Shown here: piece after piece, positions 18,301-29,000 of the stretch
Layout: every line of letters begins with the position of its first letter
How positions within the stretch are numbered: the stretch's first letter is position 1
DNA from: [Pseudopropionibacterium] massiliense
Lineage (GTDB): Bacteria; Actinomycetota; Actinomycetes; Propionibacteriales; Propionibacteriaceae
Reading direction: 5' to 3'
DNA: 64,000 bases
NCBI RefSeq assembly: GCF_900607225.1
Contig: NZ_LR027842.1
Coordinates: 222,812-286,811, forward strand
The notes under the pieces: model-generated
Databases searched by the model: none
What the model was told of the DNA's origin: nothing
Seen by the model: the letters and a program-made list of their open reading frames with translations, nothing else
Program-made: the position numbers and the translations under genes

Positions 18301-20093
18301 GATCCCATCCAGCGACGCGCATCATCGCCGTTGCACCTGACCACGGCCATGGCGCCGCCGGGGGGCAGCGTATTCAGCAGCCTCGACCGTTCCACGATGA
18401 TCCGGATCCCCTGCTCCCGTGTAAGGATCCCTGCAACCACAGCTGCCGCGACCTCGCCCATGGAGTGTCCGATCACAGCCGTGGGAGGTCCCTGGGCGGC
18501 CTCAAGCATTGCTGCGGCCGCGACCTGGAAGCCGAAAATGGCCGGTTGAGCGGTGGCCATCGTGCTCAGAGCGGTTGTGCCGTCGAGCACCTCGTGCAGG
18601 GAGAAACCCGCGATGGCTTGAAACAGCGGGTCCAGTTCGTCGATGGCAGTCGCGAAGTCTGCGTCCTCGAGCATGAAACGGCGCCCCATGCCCTCGAACT
18701 GGCCGCCCTGCCCAGGAAAGACCCAGACACTGGGCCACGGCCCAGGGGAGTGCGTTTTCAGTAACATGTGGGCGTTTGTTCCACCGAATCCGAACGCCGA
18801 CACCGCACCCACGGTGCGCATGCCGTGGCCGCTCAGCGGCGTGAGTGCTGAGGGAACGGTGAGGCGAGTGCCCTGCGGCTCCATCGCCGGGTTCCACGAA
18901 CGGAAATGCAAGTTTGCGGGGATCTGGCCATGTTGCAGACACAGTACCGATTTGGCGACGGACGCCGCACCGGCCGCCGCCTCAAGATGGCCCATGTTGG
19001 TCTTGATCGCGCCCAAGTAGCAGGGCTCGGCGCCTGACCCGTACACCTCGGAGAGTGCGCCGAACTCGATGGGGTCTCCGAGGGGGGTCCCTGTGCCGTG
19101 GGTCTCCACGAATGCCACCTCGGTGGGATCGATGTCGGTGTGAGAGAGCGCATCGCGCATCACGGCGATCTGCGAGTTCTGGTTGGGAGCGGTCAAACCG
19201 TTCGAGCGACCGTCCTGGTTCACAGCACTGTTGATGATCACAGCCATGATGCGGTCCCCGTCCCTCTCGGCTTCCTTCAACCGCTTGAGGACGAGCACAA
19301 CGCATCCTTCACCCCGGACGAACCCGTCAGCACGGGCGTCGAACGCCTTGAGTTTGCCCTCAGGAGACAGCATCGACCAAGCCCCGAGAGCCGTGGTGCT
19401 GTGCGGGTCGAGCATGAGGTGGACACCACCCGTGAGGGCCAGGTCACACTGCCTCCCGCGCAGTCCATGGACCGCGGCATCCAGCGCGACAAGGGATGAC
19501 GAGCACGCTGTATCGATCGCCATGCAGGGGCCGTGCAGATCAAAATGATATGAGACACGCCCCACCGCAACCGAGTGGGGGTTGCCCGTTGCGGTGTAGG
19601 CGTCGATTGGCTGGTCGAGCTTCGACCCCACAGTCAAGTAGTCGTTCGACGACAATCCCATGTAGACACCGGTCTTTGAGCCCCGCAGCGATTTCTCACT
19701 GAGGCCGGCGTGTGCGATGGCCTCAGCGGTGACCTCGAGGAGGTGACGCTGCTGGGGATCCATCCTCTTGGCCTCATAGGGTGAGATCCCGAAGTGGAGG
19801 GCGTCGAAGCCCGCCACATCATCGATGAAAGCACCCCAGTCACACGCGTTGGCCGGTCCGTCACGGTGACTGGGCCAGCGTCCCTCGGGCACCCGTGTGA
19901 CTACGTCACCGCACTTCGCCAGTAGTTCCCACAGGTCACCCATGGTGGTGACGCCGCCCGGCAGCCGGACCGCTGCACCGATAATTGCAGCGGCATCCGA
20001 TCCTGCCGGAGGGTCCTGCCGATCCAACTCTCTGCGCAGCGACTGGCGTGCCTGTGGAGTCAAGGCCGCCACCATGGCTGTGATCTGATTCAC
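15315..20093 (-). CDS. PKS module KS-AT-DH-KR-ACP
   Basis: One extension module of 1592 residues. KS: about 35-450, Cys197 in DTACSSS. AT: about 455-760, Ser544 in GHSMGE, with VASH at 644-647, closer to the YASH of methylmalonyl ATs than to HAFH. DH: about 770-1050, His798 in HSLFGTPVTP. The second DH motif is LDAALLMM (Asp954), lacking the usual Gln/His four residues on, so activity is probable but not certain. KR: about 1190-1400, with TGGMGGLG and a complete Ser/Tyr/Asn set (FSTAG, GYATAN). ACP: Ser1512 in GIDSLL. The GTG start at 20093 forms a GTGA overlap with the stop of the upstream PKS and has AGGAGG before it, so I prefer it to an upstream ATG at 20144. Confidence 0.94.
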   Translation of the reverse strand: MNQITAMVAALTPQARQSLRRELDRQDPPAGSDAAAIIGAAVRLPGGVTTMGDLWELLAKCGDVVTRVPEGRWPSHRDGPANACDWGAFIDDVAGFDALHFGISPYEAKRMDPQQRHLLEVTAEAIAHAGLSEKSLRGSKTGVYMGLSSNDYLTVGSKLDQPIDAYTATGNPHSVAVGRVSYHFDLHGPCMAIDTACSSSLVALDAAVHGLRGRQCDLALTGGVHLMLDPHSTTALGAWSMLSPEGKLKAFDARADGFVRGEGCVVLVLKRLKEAERDGDRIMAVIINSAVNQDGRSNGLTAPNQNSQIAVMRDALSHTDIDPTEVAFVETHGTGTPLGDPIEFGALSEVYGSGAEPCYLGAIKTNMGHLEAAAGAASVAKSVLCLQHGQIPANLHFRSWNPAMEPQGTRLTVPSALTPLSGHGMRTVGAVSAFGFGGTNAHMLLKTHSPGPWPSVWVFPGQGGQFEGMGRRFMLEDADFATAIDELDPLFQAIAGFSLHEVLDGTTALSTMATAQPAIFGFQVAAAAMLEAAQGPPTAVIGHSMGEVAAAVVAGILTREQGIRIIVERSRLLNTLPPGGAMAVVRCNGDDARRWMGSGTSLEIAALNGPAETVVAGLSEEIDDLAERCSSGHGPAVSIIRVDVASHSQFVEPVLARLRERLADLGDTGSARCPAFSTCSLGDDWGTEHWVANLRETVAFSDAMERALAEGATRFTEVSPHPVVQESMQQIAGRKATVRAVQVRPPRWNHKRFWYDAPAASAVPRQRSLFDAHVTMPDGEHLFQGDIGSGHHPWITEHSLFGTPVTPGAVLLELCATAAATGLGKVDVRDVKLLEMLPVEEKVTVTAHVRPDNRTIKVVTASDGSSTTHATARIDGMTDGRRPVPLQISDDEAVPRAVSPEELLTRARRSGQEYGPNFQLLGETFDHGEGWLTGSLHRAIDDSPGHMFDPRALDAALLMMTAALPESALDGVVVPVAVDRLFVQTPRATVVRAIGYGRQTGRDWLIDLDLWAEDAAEPAISVRGLRAQPLGREKAPFSWANALYEVAWVPETFSDETVSGHPEIRVLDTTEASQQVAQRLKDGHVTNDAVHLILVTNSGAEGGPEGAARQLVEAVAAMVADKTTQNLVTIVTLGDHDDAAARTARALVRCAKLEVPGLPLRTISAPTPSDALDTALARAWSGDSLRLTGDGPLMATCVRVPPPQTVDGRITRPDGAYLVTGGMGGLGLRVAEALHHEGAGCVILNGRSRPEQGMSTDFDDFLADDRVEIVLGDIADEDTASRCRTVADERQLALRGVIHAAGVVADQTLATLDIAAVDQMWRPKVVGARRIDEVTVNDPLDFFVVFSTAGTVLGSPGQTGYATANAAMEGVISDRRGRRLPGTIVQWGRWGEVGLAAGARDRMMDPIPPDKGLAILRRLVAADRPETVAARLNEPVLLANFPQIMTNPFYQALVIGGETHDTISPEVLRAMPRAKALTEIHNGVTRVVAQLMGYEDSEIPRDRPLTTLGIDSLLVLRIIQGIKRIFNVKLGVASLLQGATTADLTQQIAEEILLDASPTKKPPTLGVEIAEVRAKNRAARLNRLRRRNDHDQ

Positions 20094-23000
20094 GCTCGTT
20101 CCTCCTCTCCGTCGCGCAGGGCCTTGCCCAAGTTCGTGATCCACTGCGCGTCCTCATCGGAAATCACCGGTGATGTCGATTCCTCGGCAGACTCGCGGAG
20201 CAGATCTCCTCTCAAGACCCGTAGCAGGGCATCGGTCAGCTGCTCGACCGTTGGTGAGGACCAGATCAGTGTGACTGGCAGACGCACGCAGCCGGAATGT
20301 TCCAAACGGTTGCGGAGCTCAAGGGCCATCAAGGAGTCGAGCCCGAAGCTTGCGAAGGGGGCTTGGGGATCGATGGTGCAGGGATCACAACGCAGTACCG
20401 CGCCCAGTTCTCTGACCACCAGACCGTGGACACGGTCGCGGGCCTCGGCATCCGTTGTCGCTCCGGCCAGCAACAACACATCTGATTTGCTGGTGTCGGG
20501 ATCGATCTCCAACTCCGAGAAGTAAGGCAGCTCGCTCACGACCGGGTAGGACTGGAACCACTGCCTGGCGTCCATGTGGAACACTCCGGTGCGTTGAAGG
20601 CTGGAGCGGATAATCCGTTCAAGCGCGCCGAGTCCTTCAGCGTTGGTGAGGGCATGATAGCCGAGAGTCGAGAAACTGGTTGCCAAGCCGGTTTCGGCCC
20701 AAGGCCCCCAGCTGATGACTTTGACCGGGCACCCCCGCTCGGCGCGCTGCAGAGCCAGCGCTTCCATAGCGGCATTCGCTGCTGCATACGATCCTTGGCC
20801 TGGTGATCCCAGCAGAGCAGCGGCGGACGAAAAGAGAACGCAGAAGTCGAGGTCGTCGTCTGCGATGGCGTCCAGCAGCAGCCGGGCTGCGTCGACTTTT
20901 GGGCGGAAGACGCTGCGCATGGTGTCCTCGTCGATGGCGCGGATCGTCTGATCACGTACGACACCGGCACTGTGGATGACCCCGCGCAGCGGGCCGGCCT
21001 TGCGCGCGTGGCCGACCAACTCCGCAATCGTTTCTGCTTCCGTAACGTCGCCAAGGACGATGTCGATTTCTAGACCATCTGTCTTCCACTGCTCGATCGT
21101 GGCCGCGCAGGCCTTGTCAGGTCCGTTGCGCCCATTGAGTACGAGTCGTCGAGGCATCTGGGCGGCAAGCCAGGAAGTTGTCACCCAGCCGAGGCCGCTG
21201 AATGCGCCCGTGACGATGTAAGAACCACTGGGGCGCACGACTCGGTTTGCAGGTGGCTGAGCCTCGATGTTGGTGGCACCGGTAACGATGATCTTGCCGT
21301 GGTGGTCTTGATCGCTGAAGGCAGCGAGCGCATCGTCGAGCCGGGAAAGCTCGAAGCTACGTGTAGGCAGTGGTGTCACCCAACCATCCGCGACCCCGTC
21401 GACGACCTCCGTCAACAAACGGCGTGCGGCACCGATGTCGTGGTGCATCAGGTAGGCGAGGTCCACGGCGCTGAACGATCCACCCCGGGCGAGGGCCGCG
21501 AGATTCAACGTCCCGTGTCCGAAAGTGGCATTCTTGCTGAGCTCTACGAACCTCCCTTCAGGTCGCAGGACACTGAGTAGTTGATGGAAAGCAGTTCCCG
21601 TGAGGGTATTCAGGACGACATCAACCCCGCCAGTGAGTTTCTTCACACGCTCGGCAAGATCCGGAGCACGTGAGTCCAGTACGTCTTCGAATCCGAGGCT
21701 GCGCAGGTAGCTGCGTTTGGTCCGAGTGCCCGCGGTGACGATGGTTCTGGCCCCGAGGTGGCGGGCGAAGGTGATTGCCGCAAGACCGACGCCGCCCGAG
21801 GCGGATGTGACCAGAATCGTTTCCCCAGCTCCGAGACGTGCGATATTGTCAAGGCAGTGCAGGGCCGTCGCGTACGCCGTCGGCAGAGTGGCGGCGTCAG
21901 TGATTGAGAGGCCGTCCGGGACCCGGCTGAGGAGTTCTGCTCGAGCGCGAATCGTGGTGCCGAACGTACCTGTTGCCAAGCCGAAGACCCGCTCCCCGGG
22001 GCTGAACTCTGTCTGAGAACCGCAGGCGATCACCGTGCCGACGAGCTCGCCGCCCAGGATCGATGTCTCGCCCGGACGCAGGGGATAGGAACCCCTCCGC
22101 TTGAGGACGTCGGAGAAGTTGAGCCCGGCGGCTTCGACTTGTATGAGGACCTCGTTCTTATCAAGGGGTGGGTTCGGGACCTCGACCCACGTCATTGATC
22201 CGTTCTGCACCTCGGCTCGTGCGATGGTAGAAACCCCGACGGGGAGGATCAGCTCACGGGGCATCGGCTGGACCTGTTGAAGCCTGCACGTCCGCGTGGT
22301 GCCTCCTACCAGCGCGACATCCCTCTCGGGGCTGTCCGCTTGGACGTGCGAGACAACCGCGGCTTCTTCCAGGGCGTCGAACGAGACGACGGATGCTCGC
22401 AGATCGGGGTGCTCGTACGCGAGGACGCGGCAAAATGCCCGCAGAGCCGCCTCGGTCGGCTGCTCTGTCCCGGTAGCCGGTACCTTCACGAGGCAGTAGA
22501 GGCGGGGTGTGTCCCGTAGCTTCCAGCCCAGGATCCTCGTAGCAGCGCGCTGGATGGCCATGAGCACGCCCACTACGTCAAGGTCGGTAGTGGAGTCGAC
22601 AACCACGCAGACAGCCTCCGGCAAACCTGCCGGATCGGAAGTCGAAGCGATTTCAACGGCGCTGGTTCCGAACGTTGCTTCGAGCTGATCGGCGAGTTGC
22701 GTCGATGTTTCCCCGGACGAGACGATGTGGACCCGGGTGCTGCCGGGCTGTTCAGATACGTCCGGGAGATCGGTCCAGCACTGGTCAAACAACGGGACCT
22801 CCGGGCTAGCGGGAGCGTCGAGGCGGCGCAGGATGATGCCGCTGATGTCAACCCAGCCTTTCTCGGTCGTCATGCGCACGGCTCCCGTTGCCCGACCATC
22901 GTCATCTTGAATGATGCGAGCCTGTGCCGTGGCGTCGTTGCCGAACCTGCCGGTGACATGGATGCTGCCGATACGTTCCGGGAGAACCGTGTCCGTCGCT

Positions 23001-26000
23001 TCGGCTGGGGATGGAACCGCGAGTGTCTGGAGGGCGCCGTCGAGCAGTGGCGGGAAGATACGCATGCGCCGGCCCGCAGCCCGATGTGAGGTGATCCTCA
23101 AGTGTGCAGTGGCCGTGCCGTCAGAGCCGAGAGCCGCGTCCGCCACCGGGGTGAAGACCCCGGAGTGCTGCTGACCGACGCTTCGGAGTCGCTCATATAG
23201 ACGCGTCACCGGGAAGTCCTTCCAGATGCCCGGGCCATTCCAGTCAGAATCGGCCTTCGACATATCCGTGGGGGGCACCACAGTCACCTGAGCGGAGGCG
23301 TGGAGGCGCCAAGAGGGGCTCAGTGAGCCGATGCGCACCCGCCATGTGTCGGCACCTGCCGGTTCAAGGGAGGTCGTGACGTCCGTTGACTCGCCCAGCG
23401 CCAGCATGCTGTGCAGCTCAAGGTTGCTGATCCTCACCGAGGTTGGTTCGTTCTTGATCGTGTCGACTGCCTCGACGATCATGGCCACCCAGGCGGCGAG
23501 CGGCATGACGGTGATGCCGTTGACTTGATGGTCCGAGAGCCAAGGGGCTGATCCGAGCAGATCGCGTCGGGTGAACACATGCTCCCCCGATGGTGTCACT
23601 CCGTGTTGGCCCAACAGGGAGAAGTCCCCTGTGTCGCGCACGGTGGCCTCGAACCAATGCCGCTTCCGGTTCCAGGTTACCGGGGAACGCGTGGACCGAG
23701 GATTGGGCCGAATCGAGGGATCGTGGCGGCGCATGCTCGGGACGAACGTCACGTCCCGACCGGCGGCGCAGTCGAGGACTGATGCCCCGAGCAGCGGGTG
23801 GGGTGCCATCTCAACGAACTGCTTCTCGCCGTCGGCGAATGCCCGCTCGAGTGAACCCATCAGCTGGACGGGACGCCGCAGGTTGTCAGCCCAGTAGTCC
23901 GGGTCGAAAGTTGGTTGACCCGATACTGTCGACAGGAAGGGGACATCTGGTTCGTGGGGGGTGATGCCTTTCAAGACTTTTCGCAGGGTGGGGAGCAGCC
24001 GGTCCACCTGCGGGGAGTGCGATGCGACATCCACCGCGATCTCGCGTGCGAAGAGACCACGATCTTGGAACTCCTTGGTTATGGCTCGGATAGCCTCGGG
24101 TGTTCCGGAGAGGACGGTCTGCTCGGGCGCGCTCAAAACTGCGATGTCGACGTCGGGATGTTTCCGCACGACCTCGCGGGCGGTTGTCTCGGTTGCCTCA
24201 AGCATTGCCATGAGCCCGTTGCCTGAGATTGTGGAGAGCAGCTTGGAGCGCCTGGCGATGATCGCCATGCCGTCGGCGATGTCGAGAGCGCCCGCTACGA
24301 CGGCGGCAGCGACCTCGCCCATGGAATGACCAATAACTGCGGTCGGTTGAGCACCAAGAGACCGCCACATCTCGGCGAGCGCCACTTGCATGCAGAAGAT
24401 GGCCGGCTGCACCAGTTCAATTCCCTCAAGGGGGGCTTCTCCCGTCAGCAGAGGCCTGAGGGAACATCCCGTCTCCCGCTCGAAGTGGGGTGTCAAGTCC
24501 GCTACGGCCTTGGCGAAGGCCGGGCTGGTCTCCAGGAGGTTGTTGCCCATCCCATCCCACTGGGAACCTTGACCGGAGAAGAGCCAGACTCCGTTGCTGG
24601 ACGCGTTGGCAGGGCCGCTCTCGATGATGATGTGGACGTTGGTTCCGGATGCGCCAAAACTCGAAACGCCTGCGCGGGCGGGACGCCCTGCTGTCGCAGG
24701 CCACGACGTCAGGACGGACGGCACCTCGACGTGCGAGGCGCGTGGGGTGACCTGTGAGGTCAGCTTCTGGAAATGCAGGTTCGGTGGGATCTGGCGGTGA
24801 GAGATCGCCAAGGCCGTCTTGATGATCCCACCGATGCCCGCGGCAGCCTCCATGTGGCCGGTAACGCTCTTGAGCGCTCCCAGAATGATCGGATCTTTGC
24901 GGTCGCCGAAGACCTCGCCCAGCGCTTCCAACTCGATTGGGTCACCGACCGCGGTTCCTGCTCCGTGAGTTTCGACGAAGTCAATGTCGTCAGGGGTCAG
25001 CCCTGACCGGGCAAGTGCGTCCGAGATTACGGCGGACTGGGCTGCCCCGTTGGGAACGGTCTGTCCCGCGCTTTCACCGTCTTGGCCACACGAGCTCCCG
25101 CGCAACACGGCGACCACCCGGTCGCCATCCCGCAGCGCCGCCGACAGGGGTTTCAGCATGATCATGCCGCCGCCTTCGCCGCGCACGAACCCGTCGGCGG
25201 AGTCGTCGAAACTCGCGCAGAAGCCACGCGGGGACAGCATGCCCCAGCGAGTAAACGAGACAGAGGTGTCAGGGACGAGCATGAGATTGACGCCACCCAC
25301 TAGCGCCGCGTCACACGTCCCCGAACGAAGTTCCCCGAGAGCCAGGTGAAGAGCCGTCAGGCTGCTGGAGCATGCGGTGTCGACGGCCATAGCTGGACCT
25401 TGGAGACGCAAGTGATACGACACCCGGCCGGCTGCGAAGTTGGCCGCGATACCGGTCCCCGTGTAAGCGTCGACGTCCTCCGGGGAGTTGGCGCGGATCT
25501 GCAACGTCATGTAGTCGTGCGTGGTGATCCCGATGAAGGTGCCTGTACGGGTCCCCTGTAGACCGAGAGGGGGAAGCCCGGCGTCGTTGAGGGTCTCAAT
25601 TGACAGCTCCAGCATGAGACGCTGCTGCGGGTCCATAGCTGCGGCTTCGCGAGGCGAGATACCGAAGAACTCGGCGTCGAACTGGGCGGGATCCCACCGA
25701 GTCAGGAATCCGCCGCGATCGGTGCGGATGGTACCAAGGGCGGTCGGGTCGGGATCAGAGAAGCTGTCGGCGTCCCAACGTTGGGACGGGACGTGGCTGA
25801 TGGCGTCCCTGCCAGTGGACAAAGTAGTCCAGAACTCGTCGATCGTCTCGCCGCGGGGGAAGCGGCAGGCCATACCCACAATGGCGATGGGTTCCTCGGG
25901 CGCCGTCGAGGGAGTGGTCGATGCGTCTGCCGGGGCTGTCTTCTCCACGGGCTGCGTCAACTCTCGGATGTGGGCGGCGAGAGCAGTGACTGTCGGGTGA

Positions 26001-29000
26001 CTGTAGACAGCCGTTGGTGAAAGCTCGATGCCGAAGTCATTGCTCAGGGTCCGCTGGATCTGGACTCCCATGAGTGAGTCGATCCCTAGGTCGAAGAATC
26101 CCTTGTCGACGGGGAGTTGTCCCGGGTCGCTGAGGTGGATGCAGTTGGCCACCACCTGCTGTACCCAGGCCACGACTGCTCGTTCGCGATCCCGGGGAGC
26201 AGTCGCGGCCAGCGTGGCTGCCCCCTGTGCTTCTTTTGTGTGCTCGGTCGGTGGACACAGCAGGTCATCCACCAAGGTGAACGACGTCTGAGTGGAGTAG
26301 GCGGTTCGCAGGAGCTCCCAATCGGCATCGGCCACCATGACCTGTGCCTTGTCGGGCTGCGAGAGAAGCTGATCGAGTGCATGTATCGCGAGCCGGTCGT
26401 CCATGGCTCGGAGGCCTGACCCTTCAACGTGGCGCCGTTCGTGGTCGGTGGTCTCCTCAAGGCGACCCGCCCAGATGCCCCAGTCGATCGTGAGCGCAGG
26501 CAGACCTCGCTGTCTGCGCCGGTGAGCGAGCCCGTCGAGGAAGGCGCTGGCTCCCGAATAGTGCGCCAGTTGCTTCGACCCAAGGCAGCCCGTGGTCGAT
26601 GAGAACAGGGCGAAGATCGATAGGTCCAGGTCCGCGGTCAGTTCGTCAAGATAGACGGCAGCGTTCACCTTTGGGCGGTACATCTCGTCGATGTCCGATG
26701 CCGTCAGCTCGGCCATGTCGATTTGCCTGCCCGCGAATGCTGTCAGGAACACGCCGGTGAGCGGAGGTCGGTCGGCACCGAAAGCATCAATCACGTGGCG
26801 CATCTGGTCAAAATCGTCGGCGTGTGCTTGTACCCAGCGCAGATCGGCGCCCTGCTCGTTGAGCGCTGTCATGCGCTGGACCAGCTCCTCACTTGGTTCT
26901 CCTCGACCGGTCAGGGTCAGGTGCACCGCACCGCGGGCGACGAGGTGATCGGCTAGGGCGAGCCCGACAGGACCATTTGCCCCCACGATCAGGTAGCTGT
27001 GCTCGTCGTCGAGTTCTTCTGGCGCGAGCTGGGTCACCGAGTCAGGGGCGGGGAGCAGACGGGGCACCAAGCGGCGTCCTGCGTCCATGACAGTGAAAAG
27101 TTCGCCGTCTTTAGCGGTGAGGTGAGTCAGCAGTCCTTCCGCCAAGGTTTCGTCTGTATCCGCGTCGACGGCGCCGCCGAACGTCGCCCCCATCTCCAAG
27201 GCACACGCACGGGCCCATCCCCACCACGAGGAGGCGATGGGATCGACCGCCGTATTGAACCTTGGATGGGCCGAGTGCGTCGCGATGACCATCTGGTGTC
27301 CCGGGAGCTTTTCTAATCGCGTCGCGAGGCCGGCCAATTCTGCTGCCTCGTCGCGCAGACCGTCCAGGTCAGTGAGATCGCGGCCGGTTTCCGGCATAAC
27401 GATGGTGACCTGGGTTTCACCGGGCCGCCACGAGTCGATACGGCCTGACGTAACCTCTGCTCCCCGTGCGCGGAGTGCTTCGGCGAGTGCTTCGGCTGAG
27501 TTTCCCGTAGCGGAGAGCACCTCGATCGTCACGGCCCGGGGAGCTCCTGCAAGGGCAGGCAATTCCACGAGGTCAGGCACTAGGAACCATCCGTCCGGAG
27601 TAGCGCGGGAGTCGGACATGGGGAGGGGCCATGACTTCTCGTGGTTCCACGTGCGCGGTGCAGGTCTTGGCCATGCGGCGGTGCGGCTGCCCTCCTCAAG
27701 CACTACGTGCGCGTTCGTACCGCTGAATCCGAAAGCAGACACCGCTGCACGTCGTGGTCGGTCAGTCTGCCACTCGACGGCATTTTCGGCTACGCGCAGG
27801 CGGGTCGGGCGTTCACCGATGTGGGGGTTGAGTCGGTCGAATCCGGGATTGCGTGGGATACGGCCGGAGCCGACCACCATGACGGCCTTGATGAAGCCGA
27901 CAATCCCTGCGGCTGCCTCAAGATGACCGATATTCGACTTGACGGCTCCCAGAATGCAGGGCTCACCCGTCGTCGCGGGTTTGCCGTAGACCTCATGCAG
28001 TGCCTCGTATTCGATGGGATCGCCCAGCGCGGTACCGGTGCCGTGCGTCTCAATGTAACCCACCGACGTGCTTGGAATGCCTGCATTCTCTAACGCTTGC
28101 TCGATCACTGCGACCTGAGCCGCTCCCCTGGGTGCGGTCAGTCCTTGGGAACGGCCATCCTGGTTGACAGCGCTACCTCGGATTACCGCCAAGACCTCAT
28201 CGCCATCCCTGATGGCGTCCGACAGCCGTTTGAGGTAGACGGAGCCCACTCCCTCGCCACGAACGAAACCGTCAGCGGCGGCGTCGAATGGGCTGCACCG
28301 TGCGCGCGGCGACAGCATCCCCCATGAGTCCAAACTGTCGTGGGTGTGTCGTGACAGGATGACATTGACACCGACGACAATCGCCCCGTCACACTCCCTC
28401 ATGCTCAGGCTGCGAGCTGCCTGGTGGATGGCCACCAACGACGTCGAGCACGCGGTGTCGAAACTGATCGCGGGGCCGCTCAGGTCGAGCGTGTAGGCAA
28501 GCCGGCCGGCGGCAACGCTGTGGGCGTTGCCACTGGCACTGTAGGGAGTGGATTCGCTTCCCAGAGCCTCACCGAAATCATGATGGTAGATCCCGAGGAA
28601 GACTCCCGTAGTGCTGCCGCGTAGGTCGTCGACTGTACGCCCCGAGTCCTCAATGGCCTCGATCGCGCTCTCGAGGGCGAGGCGTTGCTGAGGGTCAAGG
28701 GATTCGACTTCCCGTGGGGTCAGGCCGAAGAAGTTGGCGTCGAACCGGTCGAGTCCCGAGATAAACCCGGCCCGGACGCCATGAGGGTCGCCGATCCAAC
28801 GTCGGGGTTCGGCCGGGGAGATCGGTGTGCGACCCTCCGCGAGGAGCCGGTCGAAATCGGCGATCCCATGAACGTTACCGGGTAGCCGGCACGCGACCCC
28901 GAGGACGGCGATGGGTTCGCTGCTTAGCTGTGATGACGCTGACCGAAGCGCTTCGACAAGCCGATTGCTCTGGCGGCTGTCCAGGGCGGCCAGGCGCGTG

